The notes: generated by a model from the sequence alone, not told the origin. A stretch of DNA of 45,069 nucleotides from Candidatus Paralachnospira sangeri (GCA_904397815.1 CAJFOT010000109.1:1-45069), one strand, 5' to 3'. Positions 25,796 through 34,623 are shown, numbered from the stretch's first letter. Made by a program: numbers and translations.

Positions 25796-26263
25796 TCATT
25801 TCAGATGAATGGCTGCTTTCGGACAGACCTGGACGCAGTAAGGGCCGTCCTCGAAGCCGTGGCAGAGATCGCATTTGATGATAAATTTACTGTTATATTT
25901 GGTTACTTTCCTGATTGCCGGAAGCCTGCCGTCGGAGAAGGGGCATGCCTTCGCGCAGGCGCCGCAGCGGACGCATTTGTCCTTGTCGATACAGCGGGCC
26001 CCTGTCTGCTCGTCAAAAAAGATGGCGTCCCTGGGGCAGACAGCCGCGCAGGAGGCTGTTTTGCACTGTTTGCATACCATATAGTCAAAATGATAATCCA
26101 GCATATCGGCGTCAATGGTAATGGCGGACAGCTCTCTGTCGCACAGGCCGTCGAAATGTCTGGCGGCGCAGGCCAGCTCACAGGTCAGACAGCCGCTGCA
26201 GGCATCGGTATCCACAATAATATGCTTTGCTTTCGGCATAGTATCGTAAACATTTTTCTTCAT
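25796..26263 (-). CDS. 4Fe-4S polyferredoxin subunit of the oxidoreductase
   Basis: About 155 residues from the ATG at 26263 (AAAGGA upstream); the frame continues 26 codons further up but without a better start. Four cysteine groups are seen: CSGCLTCELAC near 22, CKQCKTASCAAVC near 64, CVRCGACAKAC near 94, and CDLCHGF with YCVQVC near 126-145. That is the HycB/DmsB-type arrangement carrying up to four [4Fe-4S] clusters. It lies 22 bases before the aldehyde:ferredoxin oxidoreductase gene and should pass electrons between that enzyme and a ferredoxin or another acceptor. Cytoplasmic, with no Tat signal. Confidence 0.9.
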   Translation of the reverse strand: MKKNVYDTMPKAKHIIVDTDACSGCLTCELACAARHFDGLCDRELSAITIDADMLDYHFDYMVCKQCKTASCAAVCPRDAIFFDEQTGARCIDKDKCVRCGACAKACPFSDGRLPAIRKVTKYNSKFIIKCDLCHGFEDGPYCVQVCPKAAIHLK

Positions 26264-26408
26264 AGGCCGAATCCTTTCCGTACTCATTTTTATGTACTGT
26301 TTATATTTGCTATCATAAAACCTCCGGCTGCTTTCTTCCAATCTATTATTTTTATCAGATATATAAAAGTTGCTTATGATGGGTTATGATGGGCCGGACC
26401 ATCCATAG

Positions 26409-26465
26409 GCAGATTCTTATGTCTGTAATAAAGATAATATATTTTTCTTATGTCCCGGAATCTGC
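26409..26465. promoter_or_regulatory. Nested repeat in the polyferredoxin/MFS divergent promoter region
   Basis: An 8-bp inverted repeat, GCAGATTC (26409-26416) and GAATCTGC (26458-26465), encloses two direct copies of TTCTTATGTC (26414-26423 and 26445-26454), 31 bases apart. This lies midway between the divergent starts at 26263 and 26552, the expected place for an activator site such as that of the local LysR protein. The rest of 26264-26551 shows nothing else clear. Confidence 0.5.
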
Positions 26466-26551
26466 TATGATAACCCCAATTAAATGATACAGTCAGAATC
26501 GGTCCCTGGCGGTTTGACTGTAAAAAAGGAAAATTGGGAGATGGTTGGAAA

Positions 26552-27865
26552 ATGAAGCAGCAAAGTGGCAAGGTATTCTATGGGTGGAAGTTGGTTGCCG
26601 CCCTGTGGGTAATCTATTTTTTTACAGCGGCTACAGTAACTTACGGTGTCAGCGGCGTGGTGCTGCCGGAGCTGGTTCTGGAATACGGCTGGAGTGAGAA
26701 TACGGTCAGCTATGCGACAACAGCCTTTAACGCGGCGAATGCGGCGGGCGCGCTGTTTGCGGGCGCGCTGTTCCACAGATTTGGAATGAAACGGGTTATG
26801 ATCGCGGGCGGCATCCTCGAAGTCGCGGGGTTCCTGATCGCTGCTGTGGCAGGGGTATCCCAGCCGGGTGTGGTTGCGCTGTTTGGAGTAATGGGGTTTG
26901 CCATGACGATGACGATTATTATATCGGCGGCGAATCTGGTGAACAACTGGTTTGACAGAAACAAGTCCATGCCCATGTCCCTGGTACTGACAGCCGGTTC
27001 TGTCGGCGGATTTGTGGTGCCGGGCGTAATATCAGCGCTGATGGCGGCAGCGGGAATCAGAGGAAGCTTTTATGTGATGACTGTTCTGGAAATCATCGCC
27101 GTGATCCTCATGATCGTTTTTGTCATCGAGAAACCTGAGCAGATCGGAGAGATCCGGGATGGACATCACTGGGTCAGCCTCCATCCTCTGGACGGAAAAC
27201 AGGAGGCAGATACGGCCGGTGAAGAGGAAGGCGTCAGTGTGGCGCAGGCCATGAAGGGAAGCAGGTTCTATATTCTGGGCGCGGAGATGCTGGTGGTGCG
27301 GGCAGTATATGTGCTGGTGGTTTCCTATATCGTCCTTTTCGCCCAGCAGAAGGCGCTGGGGAGCGGGGCAGGCGTCCTGCTGCTGACCATATATAATGTC
27401 AGCAGCCTGGCAGGCAGGGTGACTGCCGGCGGCGCGGACCGGCTGCCGCTGTCCAAACAGGCTCTCTTTTGCCTGACCCTCTTTCTGATGGCAGGCGGAT
27501 GCTTCCTGATGACGGTCGGCAGCGGAATGGTCTTTTATGTGGCAGGCGTCATTCTGCTGGGCATGACCTTCGGACTGATATATTCCCTGATGCCGATTCT
27601 GGTGTCGGTTTTCTTCGGAAGAAAATATTATGCGGATATTTACGGCATCTATAATACCCTGGGCGGAGTCGGGAGCGCGGTTATGCCTATGCTGATGGTT
27701 GCGCTGCTGGCAATCGGCGGCGGCAGCTACAGCCTGACATATACCGTTATGACTGCGGCCTGTCTGGTGTCCGGGCTGGCCGGGCTGACCCTGCTGCCGA
27801 AGAAGGAAGCAGGGAAACGTCCTGCAGGTCAGGACGCTTCCGGAAGGGCGGAATCAAAGGCTTGA
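26552..27865 (+). CDS. MFS transporter (oxalate/formate antiporter-like)
   Basis: About 437 residues from the ATG at 26552; a TTG at 26534 in frame is less likely. Twelve hydrophobic segments in two blocks of six are separated by a charged loop (about 196-230, EQIGEIRDGHHW through AGEEEG). The MFS loop motif appears as LFHRFGMKRVM near residue 76. The overall look, with an N-terminal FYGWKLV and SAANLVNNWFDRNKSMP, is that of the OFA-like group, which carries small mono- or dicarboxylates. It diverges from the polyferredoxin/oxidoreductase operon and may import the acid or export the product of that enzyme; this is inference from position. Confidence 0.88.
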   Translation: MKQQSGKVFYGWKLVAALWVIYFFTAATVTYGVSGVVLPELVLEYGWSENTVSYATTAFNAANAAGALFAGALFHRFGMKRVMIAGGILEVAGFLIAAVAGVSQPGVVALFGVMGFAMTMTIIISAANLVNNWFDRNKSMPMSLVLTAGSVGGFVVPGVISALMAAAGIRGSFYVMTVLEIIAVILMIVFVIEKPEQIGEIRDGHHWVSLHPLDGKQEADTAGEEEGVSVAQAMKGSRFYILGAEMLVVRAVYVLVVSYIVLFAQQKALGSGAGVLLLTIYNVSSLAGRVTAGGADRLPLSKQALFCLTLFLMAGGCFLMTVGSGMVFYVAGVILLGMTFGLIYSLMPILVSVFFGRKYYADIYGIYNTLGGVGSAVMPMLMVALLAIGGGSYSLTYTVMTAACLVSGLAGLTLLPKKEAGKRPAGQDASGRAESKA

Positions 27866-28755
27866 CGGGAATCCCGGTACCAGGAGATGAATTCTCTGGC
27901 AGGCGCCGGAGCATCCTTTAAGTAAGTCAGCCAGTAGCCATACTGGAGCTCGGGATTGGTCAGCTTTACGATCTGGTTCTGATCCAGTGTTTTGCATACA
28001 GGATTCAGTGAAAAAGAAGCATGAGTAAGGAAAAAATAGTGACGCGAGGCTGTCCATAACGCCGGGATAACTGCGTAGTCCATATAGGTGATTTTCAGCC
28101 GGATGTTTTCCTTCGCAATAAATTCCTTCTGACGCTGGCCGGCCAGATGAAAGGGCTGATTCCCCAGCAGGTCTTTATTGCGGATGAAGGGAAGCCCTTC
28201 AAACTCCCGCAGATCCGCTTCCTTTTTTCCGTAAAAGGGACTGTCTGCGGGAACCAGCACATAGGAATGATCTTCAAACATGAAGTCGCTTTCCAGCTGA
28301 CGGTCGCCGGACAGATCAGCGGTGTGGAGAAGAAGGTCCGTATCGCCCTGAAGGAGGGCTTCCCTGTCGTCCCGGATGTCTGCTTTCAGAGGAACGTTGC
28401 GGATTTCAAAATCCGGCTTATCATCCAGAAACTTCGCCGAGAGCAGGCTGCACAGGGACATGTCGTCGGAGGACAGGCGGAGCATACGGTCGGAGAGGGC
28501 GCATTCATCGATGGCCTTCTGCATCGTGTCCAGGCGCTCCAGGATATCCCTGGCATATTTGAGGGCCACTTCCCCCTCTTTGTTCAGATAGATTTTTTTA
28601 TTCTTCCGCTCGAACAGAGGGTGGCCGAAATATTTTTCTACAGCGGCGATGGACATACTCAGGGCAGGCTGAGAAATATACAGGGCTTCAGCGGCCTTGG
28701 AAATGTTCTGATATTCACATACGGTTACAAAATGTTCCAGCTTCAGTAAATTCAC
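27829..28755 (-). CDS. LysR-family transcriptional regulator
   Basis: 308 residues from a GTG start with AAGGAA upstream. The N-terminal winged helix (MNLLKLEHFVTVCEYQNISK, recognition helix in LYISQPALSMSI) is intact and the effector domain covers about 90-300. It converges on the MFS gene with a 37-bp overlap of the 3' ends. It is the complete LysR of the oxidoreductase/MFS locus, while the other LysR here is a fragment, so it is the best candidate for controlling the divergent promoter region. Confidence 0.92.
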   Translation of the reverse strand: MNLLKLEHFVTVCEYQNISKAAEALYISQPALSMSIAAVEKYFGHPLFERKNKKIYLNKEGEVALKYARDILERLDTMQKAIDECALSDRMLRLSSDDMSLCSLLSAKFLDDKPDFEIRNVPLKADIRDDREALLQGDTDLLLHTADLSGDRQLESDFMFEDHSYVLVPADSPFYGKKEADLREFEGLPFIRNKDLLGNQPFHLAGQRQKEFIAKENIRLKITYMDYAVIPALWTASRHYFFLTHASFSLNPVCKTLDQNQIVKLTNPELQYGYWLTYLKDAPAPAREFISWYRDSRQAFDSALPEAS

Positions 28756-28842
28756 AATTCCTTATCCCCTTTCTCTATGATAATCGATCAAATTCTTTTA
28801 TATATATTATAAGGTTTTCAGAAGGGATTGGAAGGATTAAAA

Positions 28843-28882
28843 ACGGGGCGTGTGCGAATGAAAAACTTCGCACACGCCCCGT
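28843..28882 (-). terminator. Strong terminator, minus strand
   Basis: A perfect 16-bp stem pairs 28843-28858 with 28867-28882 across an 8-nt loop. On the minus strand it is followed by TTTTAATCC, so it ends transcription coming from the DUF4250 and metallo-hydrolase genes. Confidence 0.85.
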
Positions 28883-28960
28883 CTGCCCGAGGCAAACGCC
28901 ACCCCTGTTCTTAAAACTGGTCTAATATATCTCTTTTGGTAAAAGTAAACTGGCAGGCCA

Positions 28961-29092
28961 TCAATCAGCCTCCAATTTCGCAAACAGTGCGTCCACACTG
29001 TCGAATACGGGCTGTTCACCAGAAGCAATCTTTGCTTTTGCCTCGTCGATCTCTCCGCGGAGCTCATCGAGGTACTTTTTATCTGACGTTGG
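28961..29092 (-). pseudogene. Fragment of a RelB-like antitoxin or similar small protein
   Basis: An open stretch of 43 codons without a start: PTSDKKYLDELRGEIDEA and on to SVDALFAKLEAD. The pattern (helical, acidic, ending in ALFAKLEAD) resembles the C-terminal toxin-neutralising part of small antitoxins. In-frame stops close it upstream at 29093. No toxin gene is adjacent. Identity is tentative. Confidence 0.45.
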
Positions 29093-29128
29093 CTAAATAG
29101 ACAGATCCTGTTTTTTTGCGTTTGTTTG

Positions 29129-29308
29129 TTAAATAAATTGATTTTGCTCAGTGGAATAATGATAATCAATCTGATTCAGCGCTTCTTCTACTGTCTTTCG
29201 GGATATGTCCAAATCCTCACAGAGCTCGTCCAGAGAGGGATAGAAATCCCGCAGCTTTGTATTGATGACGCTGAGGAGCATCACAGGATCTTTCGGCATT
29301 GTATTCAT
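29129..29308 (-). CDS. DUF4250 family protein
   Basis: 59 residues from the ATG at 29308 (GAGGTG 7 bases upstream); an in-frame GTG at 29317 is the only alternative. MPKDPVMLLSVINTKLRDFY followed by LDELCEDLDI is the hallmark of DUF4250, a short family common in Clostridia whose function is not known. The predicted helices around SLDELCEDLDISRKTVEEAL look like a small helix-turn-helix. It begins just after the metallo-hydrolase stop codon (gap about 10 bases), so it is the second gene of that operon. Confidence 0.85.
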   Translation of the reverse strand: MNTMPKDPVMLLSVINTKLRDFYPSLDELCEDLDISRKTVEEALNQIDYHYSTEQNQFI

Positions 29309-29318
29309 AGTTTTCACC

Positions 29319-30134
29319 TCATTTCTGTAAAAGAATCACATCGCCGTCATCAGGCACGTACAGATTTCCGCTGAAATACTGCCGCCCTTCCTCCAGATAG
29401 CGCTTCTTCCGTGTGTCGATGCCGGTCTGATCCTCTGTGTGATAGAGAATCAGGTTCCGGATGCCCATCTCACCTGCCATCAGGCAGGCGTCCTTTACGG
29501 TGCTGTGATGCTTCTCGTAAGGCCTGAACCGGTCTCTGTCCTGGTAGAGGCAGAACGCTTCATGGAGGAGCCAGTCGCTGCCCTCCACATAGGGGGTACT
29601 GTTGCCGGGGTGGTAGGGCTCGTCCCCGGTGCAGGTCAGCTTTTCGCCGCTGAGCAGCCTCAGGGTAAAGCCGTACTGCTTTGCCTTCGTGGATTCGATA
29701 TCGAAAAAGGTGACGTCATAATCCATGATATGGCAGGTTTCCCCGTTTTTCACAGGAGTGATCAGGATCTTTTCACCGATCACCCGGTACATCTTCGGCT
29801 GGAGGGTCAGGCGGGCCAGGGTCCGGATGGTTTCTGTCAGATCCTCATGGCAGTAGATATAGACCGGTTCCAGGCTGCCGTCCTTCAGGAACCGGGTGGC
29901 CCACATGCGGATCAGCCACACCACGCCCAGGATGTGGTCGCTGTGCTCATGAGTGACGATCAGGTGGTGAACATGGTCCAGGGAAATCTCCATGTCCCGC
30001 AGGCGGCGCAGGATGCCGTTTCCCCCGCCGGCGTCAGTCATAAGATACTCAGATCCGCTGCCGATGGCGAAGGTGGTGTTAAAGCAGTCGATGGCGGTGG
30101 CATTGCCGGTGCCGATGATATATAATTTTTCCAA
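29319..30134 (-). CDS. Metallo-beta-lactamase-fold hydrolase (RNase Z-like)
   Basis: About 271 residues from a TTG at 30134 (LEKLYIIGTGNATA read as M), placed by AGGAAAGGA about 9 bases upstream; the frame upstream is open but encodes an implausible Lys/Phe-rich stretch. The Zn2+ motif HEHSDH is at about 62-67. A conserved His lies in HHSTVKDAC near 195, and LILYHTEDQ carries the final His. The arrangement is that of the RNase Z/arylsulfatase branch, yet it lacks an obvious long flexible arm, so tRNA 3' processing is not certain. It is followed directly by DUF4250 and a terminator. Confidence 0.85.
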   Translation of the reverse strand: MEKLYIIGTGNATAIDCFNTTFAIGSGSEYLMTDAGGGNGILRRLRDMEISLDHVHHLIVTHEHSDHILGVVWLIRMWATRFLKDGSLEPVYIYCHEDLTETIRTLARLTLQPKMYRVIGEKILITPVKNGETCHIMDYDVTFFDIESTKAKQYGFTLRLLSGEKLTCTGDEPYHPGNSTPYVEGSDWLLHEAFCLYQDRDRFRPYEKHHSTVKDACLMAGEMGIRNLILYHTEDQTGIDTRKKRYLEEGRQYFSGNLYVPDDGDVILLQK

Positions 30135-30273
30135 ATTGCGTGACTTCCTTTCCTGGTATTTCGTATACGTTTTTGTGTACACAGCCCTTATTATAACACA
30201 GAAAAAGAAAAAAACCGAATGATAATGGACGCTGAATTTTACTTTTTCCCGGTAATATGACAGAATTATCACC

Positions 30274-30302
30274 TTGTCTTATACTGGTAAAAATGATAAA
30301 AT
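30274..30302 (+). promoter_or_regulatory. Promoter of the glgB operon
   Basis: TTGTCT at 30274-30279 and TAAAAT at 30297-30302 with a 17-base spacer, about 65 bases before the start codon. Confidence 0.6.
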
Positions 30303-30366
30303 AAAACAAGAATAATTTAGAAGTACCATCTGTCCGGAGGAAGGTATTTAGCCGGTGGAGGGAGTT

Positions 30367-33075
30367 ATGGAGGATATTATGGAAGAAAGATTGTACAATA
30401 TGATGGACTGGCCTGAGATCGAGGGAGTTGTTTATGCGGACTGCGACCATCCCCACCACATTCTGGGGCCCCGCCAGGTGGAGGATGAAGTGCTGATCCA
30501 GGCGTTTATCCCGCATGCGGAGTCTGTCAGTGTGAAAATCGTCTCCACAGGAAAAACTTATCCGATGGAACTGGCCGACGAAGCAGGCTTTTACGCAGTG
30601 CTGCTGCCCAGAAAAACGATTCCCCGTTATGTATATCAGGTCGTATATGACAACGGAACGGAGAAGGAACTGGAGGATCCCTACGCGTTCGGCTTTTTCC
30701 TGACAGAATCGGATATGAAGCGGTTTGAGGCGGGCATTCATTATGAAATTTATAATGTGCTGGGAGCTCATCCGAAAACAGTCAGCGGCGTGGACGGAAC
30801 GCTTTTTGCGGTATGGGCGCCCAATGCCTGGAGTGTCAGCGTGGTCGGCGATTTTAACATGTGGGACGGCCGGATCGACCTGATGACCAGAAGAGGAGAT
30901 TCCGGCATCTTCGAGTTGTTTATCCCCGGTGTAAAAGAGGGAGATATCTATAAATATGAGATCAAGTTCAAGGGCGGCGATCCTGCTCTGAAATCCGATC
31001 CCTATGGGAATTATGCCCAGCTCAGACCGGACACGGCATCCATTGTCGCAGATCTGGATCACTATCAGTGGCAGGACAGCCAGTGGCTGAAGGAACGGAA
31101 AAATGCGAAGCCGCAGCAGCAGCCCATGTCGGTGTATGAGGTGCATCTGGGCTCCTGGCGGGTGCCGGAAGAGGAGGACAGAGAATTCTATAATTACCGT
31201 GAGATCGCTCCGATGCTGGCAGATTACGTGAAAGAGATGGGATACACCCATGTGGAGCTGATGCCGGTGATGGAGCATTTGCTGGATGAGTCCTGGGGCT
31301 ATCTGGTAACCGGCTATTACGCGCCTACCAGCCGGTATGGCACGCCTGAGGATTTTATGTATTTTATGGATTATATGCATCAGCAGGGGATCGGCGTGAT
31401 CCTGGACTGGGTGCCTGCCCATTTCCCGAAGGACACGGTTGCCCTGGCTGATTTCGACGGCACCGGTCTGTATGAGCATAAAGATCCCCGGAAGGGTATG
31501 CATCCCCACTGGGGCACACTGATTTTCAATTACGGACGGCCCCAGGTATCCAATTTCCTGATTGCGAACGCCCTGTTCTGGGTAAATAAATTCCATGCCG
31601 ACGGCATTCGGATGGATGCTGTGGCATCCATGCTGTATCTTGACTATGGCAAAAATGACGGAGAATGGGTGCCGAATATGTACGGCGGCAATGAGAATCT
31701 GGAAGCGCTGGAGATGCTGAAGCATCTGAATTCCATCATGAAAAAGCAGAAAAACGGCGCCCTGATGATTGCTGAGGAATCAACTGCCTGGCCCAGAATC
31801 ACCGGAGATGTGGATGACGGGGCAGTGGGTTTTGATTTTAAATGGAATATGGGCTGGATGAATGACTTCCTTGGTTATATGCAGTGTGACCCTTATTTCA
31901 GAAAACATCACTATAACGAGCTGACTTTCAGTATGATTTATGCATACAGTGAAAACTTTATTCTGGTATTCTCCCATGATGAGGTGGTTCATGGCAAGGG
32001 CTCCATGGTGGGGAAGATGCCGGGAGAAACGTTCGAGGCGAAATTCTCCAATCTGAGAGCGGCCTATGGCTTCTGGATGACCCATCCCGGAAAGAAGCTG
32101 CTGTTTATGGGGCAGGATTTCGCCCAGATGGATGAATGGAATGAAAAGGCAGGTATTGAGTGGCATCTGCTTCAATATGACCTGCATAAAGAGATGCAGA
32201 ATTGTGTAAAGGCCCTTCATCAGATGTATCGTGAACAGCCGGCCCTCTATCAGCTGGACAACCATCCTGACGGTTTTGAGTGGATTAACTGCGACGGCTG
32301 GGAGGAAAGCACCTGCAGCTTCCTGCGCAAAACCGGCAAACCTGAAGAAACCCTGCTGGTGGTATGTAATTTTGATACCATTTACCATGAAAAATTCCAG
32401 GTGGGCGTGCCCATGGCCGGAAAATATAAAGAGATTTTCAACAGTGACGCGGAAGCCTTCGGCGGCAGCGGCAGGGTAAACGGCCGTGTGAAGATCGCTA
32501 AGAAGGAAGAATGGGATGAGCGGGAGTATTCCATTACGATGAAACTGGCGCCTCTGACTGTGGCTGTGTTTAAATATATGCCGGTGGAGCAGAAAAAGGT
32601 ATCCAATAAATCAGCAAAGAAAAACCAGAAGACTGCTGCCGGAAGAAAAAAGACAAAAGCTGATCAGCAGGTAGAAGCACTGAAGAAGGCAGTAATGGGA
32701 GGCGGCGAGTCAGAGGCGGCTGTGAGCGAAACCGCTGCGGAAACGGAAACGGCCGTAAAGGCAGAGAAGAAAACCGGGACCGGAAAGAACGGCGGCGGAA
32801 AAAACCGGAAAAAAGCAGTGAAGAAAACAGCAGGAAAGGAAAAAGCACCGGAAGAGAAAGTACAGGAGGAAAAGGCGGCGAAGTCAGCCGGCCCGGAAGC
32901 GGAAGGACAGGAACCGGCTGAAAGTGCTGTAAATAGAGAAACTGTGGAAAAAAACACTGTAAAAGAAGGCGGTGTAAAGGAAAGCAGCGTAAAAGACGGC
33001 GCCGCAAAATCAAAACAGGCGGAACCCGAAACGATAAGGAAAGCGGATGAGAGCGGTACAGGAAAGGATAAGTAG
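30367..33075 (+). CDS. glgB: 1,4-alpha-glucan branching enzyme with long C-terminal tail
   Basis: About 902 residues from the ATG at 30367; GTG 30355 and ATG 30379 are also possible since GGAGG runs occur before each. Order: a carbohydrate-binding beta-sandwich (CBM48, about 20-230), the GH13 barrel (about 250-600) and an all-beta C-domain. Catalytic residues are in place: nucleophile Asp near 417 (GIRMDAV), acid/base Glu near 470 (IAEEST), and FSHDEVVHGKGS. It makes alpha-1,6 branches in glycogen. From about residue 743 the protein continues for some 160 residues of Lys/Glu/Ala/Thr-rich low-complexity sequence, which typical GlgB lacks. An MscS gene follows 8 bases later. Confidence 0.95.
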   Translation: MEDIMEERLYNMMDWPEIEGVVYADCDHPHHILGPRQVEDEVLIQAFIPHAESVSVKIVSTGKTYPMELADEAGFYAVLLPRKTIPRYVYQVVYDNGTEKELEDPYAFGFFLTESDMKRFEAGIHYEIYNVLGAHPKTVSGVDGTLFAVWAPNAWSVSVVGDFNMWDGRIDLMTRRGDSGIFELFIPGVKEGDIYKYEIKFKGGDPALKSDPYGNYAQLRPDTASIVADLDHYQWQDSQWLKERKNAKPQQQPMSVYEVHLGSWRVPEEEDREFYNYREIAPMLADYVKEMGYTHVELMPVMEHLLDESWGYLVTGYYAPTSRYGTPEDFMYFMDYMHQQGIGVILDWVPAHFPKDTVALADFDGTGLYEHKDPRKGMHPHWGTLIFNYGRPQVSNFLIANALFWVNKFHADGIRMDAVASMLYLDYGKNDGEWVPNMYGGNENLEALEMLKHLNSIMKKQKNGALMIAEESTAWPRITGDVDDGAVGFDFKWNMGWMNDFLGYMQCDPYFRKHHYNELTFSMIYAYSENFILVFSHDEVVHGKGSMVGKMPGETFEAKFSNLRAAYGFWMTHPGKKLLFMGQDFAQMDEWNEKAGIEWHLLQYDLHKEMQNCVKALHQMYREQPALYQLDNHPDGFEWINCDGWEESTCSFLRKTGKPEETLLVVCNFDTIYHEKFQVGVPMAGKYKEIFNSDAEAFGGSGRVNGRVKIAKKEEWDEREYSITMKLAPLTVAVFKYMPVEQKKVSNKSAKKNQKTAAGRKKTKADQQVEALKKAVMGGGESEAAVSETAAETETAVKAEKKTGTGKNGGGKNRKKAVKKTAGKEKAPEEKVQEEKAAKSAGPEAEGQEPAESAVNRETVEKNTVKEGGVKESSVKDGAAKSKQAEPETIRKADESGTGKDK

Positions 33076-33083
33076 GAAAATAT

Positions 33084-34004
33084 ATGGAATTGGAACTGAC
33101 AGCTCAGAATATTGAACAGCAGAGCCAGGTATTTCAGGCATGGCTGGACAGGCTGATGGACGGGGCGCTGGATAAATGTCTGCAGATTATTGTAGCGCTG
33201 GCGATTCTCTTTGTGGGAAGGAAACTGCTGAAGGTTTTGGAAAAGGTCGCCGACCGTTCTATGGAGAAGATCGGGACAGAGATTACAATACGGAAATTTT
33301 TAAAATATCTTCTTCATGCAGCGGGCTATGGCCTGATTATTATCACAATGCTGCAGGTGGTGGGGTTTCAGACTGCGTCTCTGATTACAGTGCTGGGCTC
33401 AGCCGGTGTGGCACTGAGTTTGGCAGTTCAGGGAAGCCTTTCCAACTTCGCCGGCGGTGTGCTGATTCTGGCGATGAAGCCCTTCCGGGTAGGGGATTAC
33501 ATCATTGAGGACGGCAATAAAAATGAGGGAACCGTCAAAAGCATCGGCCTGGTATATACCCAACTGATCACGGCGGACAACAAACTGATCGTCATACCCA
33601 ACGGCAATCTGGCCAATAACAGCATGACTAATGTGACAGCTCAGGATAAACGGCGGCTGGATGTGATGGTGGGCATTTCCTACAATGCCGACCTGAAAAG
33701 GGCAAAGGAACTGATGCGGAATATTCTGCTGGAGGAACCGGCTATATTAAAAGAGGAAGAACTGGTAGTATTCGTTTCCAGTCTGGATGAGAGTGCGGTA
33801 ACGATGGGGTGCCGATGCTGGGTGCCGATGGCAGACTACTGGCCTGCCAGATGGAGCGTGACGGAAAAAATCAAGCTGAAATTTGACGAGGAAGGCATTG
33901 AGATCCCCTATCCCCAGATGACGGTTCACATGACAAAAGAGGGAAACGGGGAAGAGAACACTGTCCTGATGAAGATAAAGAAAGACAGCGGGAAAACAGA
34001 ATAG
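33084..34004 (+). CDS. Small-conductance mechanosensitive channel (MscS family)
   Basis: 306 residues. Three N-terminal membrane helices (about 30-50, 70-95, 97-130) are followed by the pore helix TM3 with the Ala/Gly pattern GSAGVALSLAVQGSLSNFAGG. Then comes the cytoplasmic beta-domain (MKPFRVGDYIIEDG, VIPNGNLANNSMTN) and the alpha/beta vestibule up to the C-terminus. It opens under membrane tension to release solutes in hypo-osmotic shock. It starts 8 bases after glgB and is probably co-transcribed with it; the metabolic link, if any, is unclear. Confidence 0.93.
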   Translation: MELELTAQNIEQQSQVFQAWLDRLMDGALDKCLQIIVALAILFVGRKLLKVLEKVADRSMEKIGTEITIRKFLKYLLHAAGYGLIIITMLQVVGFQTASLITVLGSAGVALSLAVQGSLSNFAGGVLILAMKPFRVGDYIIEDGNKNEGTVKSIGLVYTQLITADNKLIVIPNGNLANNSMTNVTAQDKRRLDVMVGISYNADLKRAKELMRNILLEEPAILKEEELVVFVSSLDESAVTMGCRCWVPMADYWPARWSVTEKIKLKFDEEGIEIPYPQMTVHMTKEGNGEENTVLMKIKKDSGKTE

Positions 34005-34024
34005 GAGACGTGGCCTTCGATTTC

Positions 34025-34095
34025 AACAGCTCATATACCGCGGCAGCATATTGATGTGACAGGATTGTGACAAAATGCCGGATATATGAGCTGTT
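34025..34095 (+). terminator. Long-loop inverted repeat after the MscS gene
   Basis: AACAGCTCATAT (34025-34036) pairs perfectly with ATATGAGCTGTT (34084-34095), 47 bases apart, followed by a moderately T-rich stretch. It could be a terminator with an internal structure or an operator pair. Confidence 0.35.
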
Positions 34096-34142
34096 TATTG
34101 TGAAAAATTTGCAAATTTTAAGGAAAATAGTGGAATAAAATA

Positions 34143-34171
34143 TTGAGAACTGGAATTTAACGTGGTAAAAT
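34143..34171 (+). promoter_or_regulatory. Promoter of the HD-domain gene
   Basis: TTGAGA at 34143-34148 and TAAAAT at 34166-34171 with a 17-base spacer; the start codon is 24 bases downstream, so the leader is very short. Confidence 0.65.
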
Positions 34172-34194
34172 AAAGAAAAACCTGGGAGGGTGAT

Positions 34195-34623
34195 ATGATG
34201 CTGGAAAAAGCAATGAAAATAGCCGAGGAAGCGTTAAAGTCACTGAAAAATGAAGACGGAACACCGTATTACGAGCATGCGCTGCGGGTAATGGAGCGGA
34301 TGGATACGGAGAATGAAAAAATTGTAGCAGTGCTGCATGATGTACTGGAGGATACGTCTGTGCAGCTGGTAGATTTAAAAGAGGCGGGATTTACAGGCGA
34401 GATTCTGGAATGTCTGGATCAGCTGCGGCGCAGAAGCGATATGACATATTTTGAGTATATTGAAGATGTGGCAACCAATCCTGTGACCGCAAAGATAAAG
34501 CTGGCGGAGCTGGATGATAATCAGGATGTATTCCGGGTGAAGAAGCTGTCCTTTCAGACGTTTTCCATTGAAGAGAGAGTGAAACGGGCCAGAAAGATTC
34601 TTCTGGATGCGGAGAACAGATAA
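34195..34623 (+). CDS. Small HD-domain phosphohydrolase (SpoT hydrolase-like)
   Basis: 142 residues; GGGAGGG lies just before, and the ATG at 34198 gives better spacing than 34195. HD-domain metal ligands are visible: His28 (YYEHALRV), His48-Asp49 (AVLHDVLEDT) and a distal Asp near 107 (LAELDDNQD). The pattern HDVLEDT followed by ALxDN-like LDDNQD is that of the ppGpp hydrolase part of RelA/SpoT proteins, here as a stand-alone domain without synthetase. A role in hydrolysing (p)ppGpp or another nucleotide is likely but not proven. It has its own promoter. Confidence 0.85.
   Translation: MMLEKAMKIAEEALKSLKNEDGTPYYEHALRVMERMDTENEKIVAVLHDVLEDTSVQLVDLKEAGFTGEILECLDQLRRRSDMTYFEYIEDVATNPVTAKIKLAELDDNQDVFRVKKLSFQTFSIEERVKRARKILLDAENR

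Noticed and set aside
30079-31725. A 548-codon open frame antisense to glgB and across the metallo-hydrolase start
   Set aside because: The composition is implausible, it covers the GlgB catalytic region and the opposite gene, and there is no recognisable domain.
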